Source of the DNA: Phlebotomus papatasi
Taxonomy: Eukaryota; Arthropoda; Insecta; Diptera; Psychodidae
Direction: 5' to 3'
DNA: 64,000 nucleotides
NCBI RefSeq assembly: GCF_024763615.1
Contig: NC_077223.1
Span: 80,724,627-80,788,626 of the forward strand
Shown here: positions 1 to 9,900 of the stretch, in pieces
How the letters are laid out: the number at the start of each line of letters is the position of its first letter
Numbering within the stretch: the stretch's first letter is position 1
Program-made: the position numbers and the translations under genes
The notes under the pieces: generated by a model
Seen by the model: the letters and a program-made list of their open reading frames with translations, nothing else
What the model was told of the DNA's origin: nothing
The model's database searches: none

Positions 1-244
1 TTTTAAGATGAAAAATATAAATATCTTTGCAATATAATGATTGATTAAACTGTTTGATTTAACTGTCTATATTATAACCATAAATTGACTTCAAATTGTT
101 GACCCTCAGAGCCATATTTTAGTACAATGCAAACATACTACGAAAGCCAGAAGCTGCAATGTTTGTTTAGTTCTCTTATTAGAAATACAGTGCGACTCTA
201 ATAGTGTCAACTTACAATAATTTTAAAAAACCGTGAAGCTTATA

Positions 245-575
245 AGGGGTTACATGGGTCTCTCAGGTCAAAGAAATAGTTTTTTTTATTTTTTTATTTT
301 ATACTTAACATTTGAAAAATATTTTCTGAAAATTTCAAGTCAATCGGAGTAAAACTCCCTTCAAATAATATTAAAAGAATTTTCACTAAACAATAACATT
401 CTATAAGAGTCAAGGAGCAAATTTATGTAATTTTCTTTAAAAAAAAAAATATGAACTTTATGTGTTGAATCTTCTGTCAAAGTTAAAGCGTCTGGAAATG
501 ATTTCGAATATAGGACATTTACCCTAAATTATAAAAAAGGCCTATTTTTTGACTTGAGAGACCCATGTAACCCCT
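245..575. mobile_element. MITE with 27-bp terminal inverted repeats
   Basis: The left end (AGGGGTTACATGGGTCTCTC) is repeated in inverted form at the right end, with one mismatch over about 27 bp. TA dinucleotides at 243-244 and 576-577 fit a TA target duplication. The 331-bp unit has no ORF. The AGGGG start resembles the many TAGGGG-ended elements elsewhere in the window, so it is probably a non-autonomous Tc1/mariner/pogo-type element; that family assignment is inference. Confidence 0.8.
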
Positions 576-577
576 TA

Positions 578-2008
578 AAGTGTTTTTGTTAAGAGTTTGA
601 GATTTATTAATGAGTGAACTAATAACCACTGCGCCTAATATCTTAGGAAATTTGAGAAACATAAAATTCAAACGCCTAGGGGTTCCCTGTCGAAAAGGTG
701 TTCATTCGGCCCTATTTAATGATAAATTTTAATCTCTCCTTTTTCAAAATTGAGGCAATGTAGAATATAAGATTCTTGCACGTCTGTCGTGTTCTAACAA
801 GTTATCGTTTCAATGACTTTAATGTGATTTTATCATTAGAAAGACACTGCCCTAAAGTTATATCAGCAAATCTATTCCGGAAAGCCATTTCACTCAAAAA
901 TATGCTTCTTTGTTGCTTTGGAATACTACACGAAATCTTATTCTTTCATTCACCTGTGGAATATCATTGACAAATTGAAGGTGTTTTAAAGGCATAAAAC
1001 TTGCTAATATATGACAGAAATGGGTGTTTTTTGAGAGTATTACAAACAAAACACATATGGCAATATTGTGAATAAAATACTTTCATGTTCTTCAACAAAG
1101 TGACTTTCATGGCAGGAAATTCATATGTTTGTTCATCTTCACATTTTCATTTTTTCTCTCTCACTCTCTTTCTTACTTCATCAGTTTCCTTCCTCTAACC
1201 ATCACCTTTACACTAAACGAGGGAAATTAAACAAGAAGAGACAGAAAAAAGGCATTTAACACAAGACAAACAATTCAAATGCTTTCATTTATGGTCAAGA
1301 ATACTGTGTCGAGTGGAATCCTCAGTGTTATTTAATTTGCCACAAAGTGCGTGTGAAAATTCCATTAATCTGCAAATAAATTTCAGCAGTATTGTGCCTA
1401 TACTATTTATTGCTATATGGAAGGAAGTTGAATACCCAGTGGAGGCGCCTAGTAAAAATGTAGAAGTTACGATAACCACAATTTGCTCCTACTCCACATA
1501 ATTGTGGGAAATGGATTCTCTCAACGTCTGCAGCAAACCATTATCTTTGCTCTATATGCAGTTCTAAATCCTTGCATATAGAAACTTCATTGCACTATTG
1601 GGAACAGGATAATGGTCTCCAATATTAATTTCTCACAACACAGACTTTATGCAAAATAGGAATCTATTGATTGATTGAAAGCCACCTTTGCATCATAGAG
1701 CATTGAACCAGTCTATTGAAAACATATTTAGCATTGGTGCAAGTTTAATGAGATTACAGTCAACCACAGACATAATGATGTAAAATAATCAGATGGCTAA
1801 TATAATATATATTATACGTCTAACTAGACGTAAAATTTAATTCTAATTATCGTATATGTTCTTTTATATTCTTCGAAAAGTGCGATTATGTACTTAAACA
1901 AAAAAATATGATTGTAGCAGAATGGGTAATATTTTAATAAAATTGAAAATCATAAGTTTTGAATGGTCAGAAATGGTACAACATTCTTGATAAAAGGAAA
2001 ATGATGTA
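578..2008. other. AT-rich DNA without recognisable gene
   Basis: No ORF here looks like a protein; the short open frames overlap on both strands and resemble nothing I know. A CT-rich stretch lies near 1140-1180 and a short TA-rich run near 1801-1816. No repeat shared with other parts of the window was recognised. Confidence 0.5.
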
Positions 2009-2010
2009 TA

Positions 2011-3013
2011 GGGGAAAGTGACCATGCTTGATACGATCCAAGCTTGATAATAACTATTTTTTTCCTATGTTAATCAATAGTTATGACTAATCGCAATATA
2101 TTTCAATAGCTGGTGCTAAGCCTCACATTTCCTAAAAAAATTAGGATCCTAGCTCTTTTTTTCCTAGTTTCAGGAAGCAAAAATCAAAAATCGGTCCAAA
2201 ACTGTAATTTCGATACATGATATTTCATAAGTATTTCTTAATTAATGTCGCTGTTCACGAAAACTACTATCATAGGCACATAGAGGGGTCATCAGTACTA
2301 ATATTTATGTAAAATATTTTTACTTGGTGGACACTGTTTTTGTGGGTGGTAACAAATTCATAAATTCTATTTGTGTCCATCCTATATTTTAAGAAGGGCC
2401 ATGAATGATAATTTTAATGTGGCAACTATATCATTAGATGTGATTATTTCATAATTACACTTATTGCAATCCGCCAATTTTATCGACAATTGACATAATC
2501 TTCAACCCTGTTGCCTGAATTTTAAGGTTGCAGAATGACATTTTCATGGACTCAAAGTGAAAAAATGGTTTTCGCTAGCGCCCTAATGTCATAAAAACAT
2601 GGCTCAGAAAAATTACATAAAAGTGATATTAAAACTAATAATCAGTCGTACAAACGATTTAAGCAGATAGATTAGAGTTCCGTCTAAATATTGATGTGCA
2701 ATTTTTTGTATCCGGTGAATTTTTTGCAGTGAAAATGGGCTTCCGAATTGGCGAATCAATTATTATACAGGAACCCGACTTGTATAAACCCGAACCCTGA
2801 ACCCAACTTGTATAAAAATCGCTACTGAATTTCCATTTTCTTCTTGAGGAAAATCTAAGGATTTCCAGGAACTATTTGAAGTTGGATTATGAACTTAATA
2901 AGTGAGACATTTTTTTGTCATAGTGCAAGAATCGCTTCGGTTTGTGTGTTAATCAGAAAATAATCACAAACCTTGGACATCATTTTACAGTATCAAGCAT
3001 GGTCACTTTCCCC
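2011..3013. mobile_element. 1.0-kb TIR element with GGGGAAAGTGACC ends
   Basis: The first 23 bases (GGGGAAAGTGACCATGCTTG plus ATA) recur as an exact inverted copy at 2991-3013. TA flanks both ends (2009-2010, 3014-3015). On the left arm the motif TTGATA occurs twice. The interior has no coding frame. The right half (about 2780-3013) resembles 12200-12447, so the two are relatives. I infer a non-autonomous DNA transposon moved by a TA-targeting transposase. Confidence 0.85.
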
Positions 3014-3015
3014 TA

Positions 3016-3502
3016 CTGGTAAAAATAAAATCGATCGATGGATCAAATTAACGTGTTCTATTATGATAAAGGTTAATTCAAAGTACACTGGTAAAAATAA
3101 AAGGGTCAAATTGACCCTTTTCCAAAGGATGGATCATATTTGACTCTTTGAAAGGGTCACCAGGTACTCTTCGAAAGGGTCACGGTTTTGACATCTATTT
3201 AATTCCGGAATAAACGAATAAAAAAACAATGAAAAAGTGATCTTTGGTGTTCGCTCAGATGAGAGAAATATGATATCAGTAATAAGTTTACAATAAAACA
3301 TGATTATTCGTGATAAATGCGCATACTAAATTTCAAGTGATACAAAAGTGAACCTTTCAAAGGGTGAAATACGATCCATCCTTTTGAAAAGGGTCAACTT
3401 GACCCTTTTATTTTTACCAGTGTATGAAATCTGATCCGTCCTTTCCAAAAGGATGATATCAGGATTTGGATCAATCTGATCTTTTTACTTTTACCAGTGT
3501 GG
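3016..3502. mobile_element. Old CTGGTAAAAAT-ended element interrupted by a younger relative
   Basis: A left end starting CTGGTAAAAATAAAATCGAT at 3016 and a right end ACTTTTACCAGTG near 3489-3501 face each other across the well preserved 3086-3422 element, whose ends are of the same type. The simplest reading is an older copy with a younger copy of a related family nested in it. Its left end directly abuts the right TA of the 2011-3013 element. Confidence 0.5.
3086..3422. mobile_element. 337-bp MITE, CACTGGTAAAAAT family
   Basis: The ends form an inverted repeat of about 38 bp starting CACTGGTAAAAATAAAAGGG, with TA on both sides (3084-3085, 3423-3424). The subterminal AAAGGGTCA-type motif repeats inward several times. 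The interior matches, in opposite orientation, the interior of the element at 45837-46118. The 4.0-kb element at 17591-21589 has the same termini. Confidence 0.85.
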
Positions 3503-3724
3503 AGTTACAAACAGTCTTGGCGTTTTTGATCTAACTTATAAGGATTTATGACCTATTTTTTAATTTTTTTCCTGACCAAAATAGGAAAAATAGCCCTTTT
3601 AAAAGGTGCCCCAATTCGAAGGTGGTCGACTTCCCCCTACTTTGTAAACGATATTTCAGCAAAAATTAATGTAAAAGATTATACAATGGAATTTTACTTA
3701 TTAATTATAGATAAAAATAAAGTT

Positions 3725-3990
3725 ATTAAAAGATATTAACCTTAAATTGGTCAAAAATAAATACCCTATCACGAAATTTATTGAGTGGAATTATACTTAT
3801 TATTATTATACTTATTATTATTATAGAATAAAAAATCAAAATTTAACTTTTTATGTTGGCATGAAAGGACATTATGGTCTAAGTTTGAATTTTTTTCGAG
3901 ACTTCTTTTTTTTGTTGAGTTTCTTCAAGGATAATGGGGTGGAATTACACTTATTTCCACCACTCACTGTATCATATTTGTCGGTGAAAT
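3725..3990. repeat. Single arm of the 18.87-20.07 kb inverted-repeat family
   Basis: This stretch runs from TTATTATTATTATA-type sequence through TTTATGTTGG and TTGTTGAGTT to AATTACACTTATTTCC. It matches the right arm at about 19800-20065 and the inverse of 18876-19010. Only one arm is recognised here. It ends about 50 bp before the gypsy-type insertion at 4045. Confidence 0.6.
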
Positions 3991-4040
3991 GTTTAATTTT
4001 GATCAGTAAACGTAATTAAAAGTAATTTTAATTATACTTA

Positions 4041-4044
4041 AGTT
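4041..4044. repeat. Left target-site duplication AGTT
   Basis: AGTT directly precedes the left terminal repeat (which starts TGTTGCG) and recurs immediately after the right terminal repeat at 11880-11883. Four base pairs is within the range made by Ty3/gypsy integrases. A four-base match alone is weak, but it sits exactly at both TG...CA boundaries. Confidence 0.75.
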
Positions 4045-4060
4045 TGTTGCGAGCGCAACA

Positions 4061-4068
4061 TATTTAAA
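4061..4068 (+). promoter_or_regulatory. TATA-like box in the left LTR
   Basis: TATTTAAA is followed by more AT-rich sequence, 16 bp inside the left LTR. It is a plausible core promoter element for gag-pol, but it lies unusually close to the LTR start, so the assignment is tentative. Confidence 0.3.
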
Positions 4069-4534
4069 TTTAAAACTGTGGAGTGTGTTGCCCTGCTGAG
4101 GCGACGAGGGCGCTAGCGACGAGGAGAGGAGGTAGAAAAATCAGCAGCAGCTGATGAGTAAAAGAGCGCCAATCGGCCTCTTTCACCACTGACCGCCGAG
4201 GAGGCAACATCAATCACCTCGCCCATATCCACCAGCCCAATCCCCAGCAGCAACACCATCATCACCACCAAGCATTGAAGCCACTGAAGACACCGGGAGC
4301 CCCCAAGAACACCAAGCCCAGTGCTGAGCTTTCCGGAGTAACCTCTGCCACATCCACCTCTCCCAAATTCCCATCTCAACCTCCGTGGGAGTGTTCTCAC
4401 CGGAGAACACAGGGGAGTGTGGGACATAGTCCTTGCCCCGAACGTGGGACCTGAAGGAAGGAAGGAACGGAGGGAATAGAAGAGGAAAAATAGGAATAAC
4501 ACGGAGTGAAGGGATGTAGGAGAAAAATTGGAGG

Positions 4535-4540
4535 AATAAA
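4535..4540 (+). promoter_or_regulatory. AATAAA polyadenylation signal in the left LTR
   Basis: AATAAA lies 15 bp before the end of the left repeat. In a conventional element the 3' LTR would supply the same signal to the gag-pol transcript. Here the right repeat is inverted, so the signal sits on the wrong strand at the 3' end. Confidence 0.45.
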
Positions 4541-4558
4541 AGATTTTTCCCAACATTT

Positions 4559-4570
4559 TGGCGCCCGACG
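4559..4570 (+). promoter_or_regulatory. Primer-binding site, tRNA-Lys-like
   Basis: TGGCGCCCGACG starts three bases after the LTR end (CAACA TTT). TGGCGCCC is the start of the primer-binding sites complementary to the 3' end of lysine tRNAs in gypsy-type elements and lentiviruses. Beyond about 12 nt the match fades, so the exact tRNA is uncertain. Its position supports the left repeat being the functional 5' LTR. Confidence 0.65.
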
Positions 4571-4987
4571 CAAAAGGAAATCGTGAGTAGATTTTCAAGT
4601 TTATCCCATGGTTAATTTGCCGGTTCCCCAGAGTTCATTGACCTCTTATCAGTGCATTTTTGGTGATTTTTGCAACTCATTAGGAGTGAATGCGATTGAC
4701 CTAACGGTGGGGTAATAAAAAATTTGGCGCGTGGAAGAGAATGTTAATTTGTTACTTGTCGTCGTGTAATTTATTCCGTATAATATTCTTTGTAATTTTC
4801 CGTTGGAGATTTTTTTTTCTTTCGTGATTTATATCTCCATTGGGTGTAGTTTTCTGGATTTTTCATCCATTTTCTCTGGAATAGGAGTGTATTAGGATAT
4901 TTTTCTTTCTTTTTTTCCCTTTTTGGGAGATTTTTTTTTTCTTTTTTCGGCTATTTTTACCCTCTTTCGGGGAGTTCTCTGTTAGAA
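4571..4987 (+). other. 5' untranslated leader of the retrotransposon
   Basis: This is noncoding sequence between the primer-binding site and the gag ATG. Its second half (about 4800-4975) is rich in T runs broken by C. No ORF or packaging structure could be identified by eye. Confidence 0.6.
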
Positions 4988-6910
4988 ATGGAGGATTTCA
5001 ATCCAAAATTTCTCTCAGAAGAACAACTGGATTGGGAATTACAGGCCAGGGGAATTAAATGGCCAGCTTCATTAGAAGAAGCCCGCGATCTTTTAAAGGT
5101 TGCTATTGCTGGCGGAAACCCTTTATTTCCCGTTGAAGGCGATGCTAAAAAAATTAGGGATGACACCTTACAAGTTATTAAAAAATTTAGAGAGCAAGTA
5201 GGGAATATCGAGGTCCTTTTTTCGAAGCAAGCTGAGATTTTCACAATGTTTCAGCACATCGAAAATAAATTAAAATTCACATCAGACCCTCGAGATCCCA
5301 AAAATGCCCTTTATGGTCCTGCTCTTGCTGAACTTGCAAATTTTAGGCAACAGTTCAGGGAACAGTTGAAGAATTATGCTGCCTCGGGAAAAGTGGGGGG
5401 TGCTATTCCTCGTCCTGCTTCACCTGTCCAAAAGACTAAACGTCTTAAAAGCCCAAAAAAGTCCCTATTTTCGGACTGTTATGTCCAGGAGAAGAAGAAG
5501 GTACCATTTGAGAAGCCCACATCTAAACTTTCTGCCTCCAGTGAGTCCTTTGTCCCAGAATTTCTTAAGCACCCATATCTGAGCCTTTCGCAAGACCGTA
5601 GGGATACTTTCGACATCCCAAATATTGGATCCACGGTGTCTCAGCCTCAAGATAGGCCCCAATCCCAATTTGTTACGGTTGAGCAATTTAATGTTCAGAA
5701 TGCTCAAATAAAAGGTCTTGAGAATATCCTGAAAAATATTCAGGATTCGATGGAGCAATTGAGACTCTCATGTGCTGGTAGAAGATCTCGATCCTCCAGC
5801 AGATCCAGTTCTGTCCATTCTGGGGAATTTAGGGATTCTCAACCCCAAAATTTGTCACGCCACTACCCGTTTCCTACACCAGCTCCACGTAGATTAAAAC
5901 CCCTGCAGTTAAAGGACTGGGGAATTAGGTTCTCTGGTGACCGCAAGGGGAAAAAGGCCAAAATCTTCTTGCGGGATGTTGAGAGAATGGCCATGATCCA
6001 GGGCGTTTCTCTGCAGGAGGTGGTTTGGTCTATAAGACTCTTACTTTCCGATGGGGCTGAAACGTGGTATGATTCCTTTTCGGAATATCTTTTAAGTTGT
6101 ACGTGGGAGGAGTTCCGCGAGAAATTTCTAAGTGCTTTTTGCAATCTTGAGAGCGATTTCGCTATTAGGAAGAAAATTGAGGATCGAAAGCAGGGGGTGG
6201 GGGAGAATGCAGAAGTCTTTCTTGCATCCATGTTAGCTCTCTTCGAGGAGCTGGATGAAGAAATTTCGGAAGTCGAGAAAGTTCGTCTCATCCGTAGAAA
6301 TCTCCATTACTCTCTGTCTAATGCTCTTCTTCTATATGAAATCCCAACATTAGCGGAGCTATCCCAAAAATTAAAACTTATTGAGAGGAACCGCTCCTAT
6401 GCTTTTCTCGATCGTCCCAGAAATGTGCGATTTAATGAGATAGGGAGTTTTCAGGAATCATCCACAAATAATTCAGAGTCCCTGGCCAGGACTTCTGATC
6501 AAAGGGGGCGAAGTGGGGGGAACAATTCCTCATCCTGGGGCAATTCCAGGCAATCTGGAAGGGGTGGGGGGAGAAATTCCTCTTCACGTGATAATGGGCG
6601 GAATGGGGGGCGAAACACCAATTCTTCCTCAATTCAGAGACAGGGTGGGGGGAGTAACTCATCCAATGGTGCTGAGGGTACTTCTCAATCTTCTAATTCC
6701 AATCCTAATTCCAATCTCAATTCCAATTCCAACCCCAATTCACAATTCAGAAAAAATTCTTGTATACATTGTAAGAGCAATTCCCATAATGTTAGAAGTT
6801 GCCCAACAAGACCCAAATACCTTTGTTTCAAGTGTGGTAAGATCGGCACTATTTATGGACTTTGTCCAGTTTGTAACCCTCAACAGGGGGAACCCAATGC
6901 GACCCAGTAG
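4988..6910 (+). CDS. gag: Gag polyprotein of a Ty3/gypsy-type element
   Basis: A 640-residue structural protein expected to form the retrotransposon particle and bind its RNA. Residues 1-50 (LSEEQLDWELQARGI) resemble the start of other insect gypsy Gags. Residues 228-262 look helical or coiled, and 264-277 are rich in Ser/Arg. Residues about 308-470 form the capsid-like Gag domain (WSIRLLLSDGAETWYDSF, WEEFREKFLSAF). A Gly/Asn/Ser-rich linker covers 485-585. The C terminus has one CCHC knuckle (C592, C595, H600, C605). A second motif (C613, C616, C626, C629) has Thr621 where the knuckle His would be, so it may be decayed or bind zinc through four cysteines. The frame is intact and ends in TAG. 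The first ATG of the open frame was chosen. Pol follows in the -1 frame. The gag identity is firm; the clade is not. Confidence 0.93.
   Translation: MEDFNPKFLSEEQLDWELQARGIKWPASLEEARDLLKVAIAGGNPLFPVEGDAKKIRDDTLQVIKKFREQVGNIEVLFSKQAEIFTMFQHIENKLKFTSDPRDPKNALYGPALAELANFRQQFREQLKNYAASGKVGGAIPRPASPVQKTKRLKSPKKSLFSDCYVQEKKKVPFEKPTSKLSASSESFVPEFLKHPYLSLSQDRRDTFDIPNIGSTVSQPQDRPQSQFVTVEQFNVQNAQIKGLENILKNIQDSMEQLRLSCAGRRSRSSSRSSSVHSGEFRDSQPQNLSRHYPFPTPAPRRLKPLQLKDWGIRFSGDRKGKKAKIFLRDVERMAMIQGVSLQEVVWSIRLLLSDGAETWYDSFSEYLLSCTWEEFREKFLSAFCNLESDFAIRKKIEDRKQGVGENAEVFLASMLALFEELDEEISEVEKVRLIRRNLHYSLSNALLLYEIPTLAELSQKLKLIERNRSYAFLDRPRNVRFNEIGSFQESSTNNSESLARTSDQRGRSGGNNSSSWGNSRQSGRGGGRNSSSRDNGRNGGRNTNSSSIQRQGGGSNSSNGAEGTSQSSNSNPNSNLNSNSNPNSQFRKNSCIHCKSNSHNVRSCPTRPKYLCFKCGKIGTIYGLCPVCNPQQGEPNATQ
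6877..6910 (+). promoter_or_regulatory. gag-pol overlap, candidate -1 frameshift window
   Basis: The pol frame is open from 6877, after a TAA at 6874-6876, so it overlaps the last 34 bases of gag in the -1 frame. The overlap contains CAGGGGGAACCC, where the G run could allow a one-base slip. It is not a canonical X XXY YYZ heptamer. The alternative is reinitiation at the ATG at 6955, 44 bases after the gag stop. Overlap and frame are seen; the mechanism is inferred. Confidence 0.5.
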
Positions 6911-6954
6911 TAGACAGAGAGTCTGAGGTCGCGGAATCTCCAAAAAACCTCTCT

Positions 6955-9900
6955 ATGGATGATTCCAATGACCAAGATCTCATTTCTTTTGTTGATACCA
7001 TTAATGTAAATTCAAATACAGTGGGAGATTTAATACAATTTGAGTCAGACAATGAGTCCTTAATTTCTGATGATTCTGTCCCTCCCTCAGAGGTAGAATC
7101 CTTTATTATATACCCTAACGGGGAAAATCGTCCCTATATTAAAGTTAAAATTTTTGACATTGAGGAGGCTATGGCTTTATTGGACAGTGGAGCGTCTCAG
7201 AGTATATTAGGATGTGGTTGCATGAACTTAGTAAAAATTCTAAAATTAGTCCCAAGAACTTCGAATATCGTTGTGCGTGTAGCCGATGGTTCAACTTATT
7301 TATCCACCAAAGTAGTCGATTTAATGATAACTTTCAATGGTAGAACAGAATTGATTCCCACCCTATTAGTCCCTGAAATTTCCATACCCTTTACTTTGGG
7401 GATGGATTTTTGGCATGCCTTTGGCATACAACCAGTTTTGTTGAATGCACTTTCAACAGTCCCTGATTCCCAGGATAATCAAATTCTGCTCTCCCAGTCA
7501 GAACGACTGGAGTTAGAAAAATCCATCAAAAACTTTTTAATCACTACTGAGGACTTTTTCGGTTGCACGGATATTTTAAAGCACACGATAGATACTGGTG
7601 ACAACCCTCCCGTAAGGAAACCATCTTATCCTGTCCCATATCATCTTCTTCCCGCAGTGGATATTGAAATTCAGAGACTGGTTAGGATGGGGGTACTTCG
7701 GGAAGTTTCTTTTTCTCCATGGAACTCACCTCCTAATATTCAAATGAAGAAATCGGGCAAAATTAGAATTTGCATTGATGCTCGAGGTTTAAATAAAGTA
7801 ACAATAAGAGATGCTTATGCTATTCCAAATCTTGAAAGCATTATTAATCGTATAGAAAGCTCCAAATATCTATCATCCATTGATCTGAGTGACGCATTCT
7901 TGCAAATTCCGCTCGATGAAGAATCTCAGATCAAAACTAGTTTCGCTATCCCAGGACGAAAGATGTACTGCTACAGAAGAATGCCTTTTGGCTTAGTAAA
8001 TAGTCCTATGACGATGGCGAGACTGATGGATATGGTTATTGGATGCGACTTAGAGCCCAATGTCTTTTGTTTTCTGGACGATATCATTGTTCTCACTCAA
8101 GATTTTGAATCCCATTTGAAAATTTTAAATGAGGTCGCTGGTCGTTTGAAAAAAGCCAATCTTTCCATCAACCTGGAGAAGTCTAAATTCTGTATGTCAG
8201 AGTTAGACTATCTGGGGTACACTTTAAGCACTCAGGGTCTAAGTACAAACGATGGTAAAGTCCAAGCCATCTGCAATATTCCTGTCCCTAAAACACCCAA
8301 GGCATTACGTCAGTTTCTCGGTATGGCAGGATGGTTCAGGCGTTTCATCCCAAATTTTGCGAGTATTTCGGCTCCTTTAACCGACCTTTTAAAAGGTAAT
8401 CCTTTAAGGATTGAATGGTCTCCGGAGGCCGACCGTGGCTTTTCGGAATTGAAGCAGCTCCTTGTATCTGCCCCTATTTTAAAACTTCCCGACTATTCTC
8501 AACCCTTCATAGTGCGTGCTGACGCTAGTGATGTTGGGGCGGGGGGAGTCCTTGTTCAGGGAGTAGGTAATGAGGAAGGAGTTATTTGCTATATTTCGCG
8601 AAAGTTCACGGCGGCTGAGCAGAAGTACTCTACTACGGAAAAAGAAGCCTTGGCTTGTCTATTTTGTCTTCGAAGGTTTTCGCAGTTCTTGCTTCATACC
8701 AAGTTCACTTTGGAGACAGATCATTCTGCACTCCAGTGGATCTTATCCCAGAAGCAAGCCCGTGGTCGTATAGGAAGATGGTTGTTGGAATTTCAGCAAT
8801 TTGACTTTGACATAGTCCACCGTCCCGGTAAAAGTAACGTGATAGCTGATTTCCTTTCACGGAACGTTAATACCATTTCGACCCGGGAAGATAAATGGTA
8901 TGCGTCCCTATATGACCAAGTCTCGAAATCCCCGAGCAGCCTTCCGGAGTATAAATTAGAAGACGGCCGGCTTTACAAGTATATCCGCTATAAAACTCCT
9001 TTAGGAACTTATAGTTTTAGGTGGAGATGCTGTGTCCCTAAGGGTGAACGTCAGGCCATTTTGCAGAAATACCATGATGATCCCACTTCGGCACATTTCG
9101 GGTTCTTTAAAACCTTCCGCAGAATTACGGAATATTTTTATTGGCCTTGCCTTCGCACAGACGTGCGCAATTATATCCGTAAATGCGAAACTTGTAAGAA
9201 ATCTAAGGCCCCGAATTATGATTTAACACCTCCGATGGGTAATCATGTAGTTGCATCACGTCCCTGGGAACATCTATCAGCCGATTTTATCGGACCTTTA
9301 GTACCTAGTACTATGGGCCATCGCTTTATCTTGGTCTTGATCGACAAGCTGACCAAGTATGTCCTTTTATATCCTCTTAGAAATTCTACTGCAAACTCTG
9401 TTATCAAAATTTTGTCTCAAAATGTCTTCCCACAGTTCGGAGTCCCTCGTGTCCTTCTGACCGATAATGGTAGTAGTTTCAAATCCGCTCAACTTCAGTC
9501 CTTTTTGAGAAATCTCGGTGTTGCCCAATGGTTTACCTCAGGGTATACCCCACAAGCCAATCCTACTGAGAGAGCAAATAGGACTATTGTTACTGCTATC
9601 AGGTCGTATATAGGGTCTAAACACACAAATTGGCCAAAATATTTAGCCGAAATAGGGATGGCTATGCGATCCTCGGTACACGACACTACACAATTTTCTC
9701 CGTATTATTTAAATTTTGGGCAAAATATGATTTCACATGGGGATGAGTATACGCATTCCGATGCTAATACGATTCCATCGATCGAAGAGAGGATAAAGGA
9801 GTTAAAATTGGCCAGACAGAAGGCCATAGATAGGTCGAAGAAATGCCATGAGTCGTCTAAAAAGCGATACGATTTACGTAAGAAGCCGGGTAGATTTTCC

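Larger units (their letters stand above)
4045..4555 (+). repeat. Left 511-bp terminal repeat (5' LTR orientation)
   Basis: It begins TGTTGCGAGCGCAACA, itself a near-perfect palindrome, and ends CCCAACA, giving TG...CA termini and 5-bp TGTTG/CAACA ends. A TATA-like TATTTAAA lies at 4061-4068 and AATAAA at 4535-4540. It is much more GC-rich than its surroundings. Its antisense strand is open for about 146 codons, which I treat as coincidental. The primer-binding site just downstream marks this copy as the 5' LTR. Confidence 0.9.

Noticed and set aside
4113..4598. 161-codon minus-strand frame in the left LTR and its 189-codon plus-strand counterpart at 11242-11811
   Set aside because: They are the same antisense LTR sequence read from both inverted copies. 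The composition (GC-rich, few stops) explains the opening and no protein family is recognisable.
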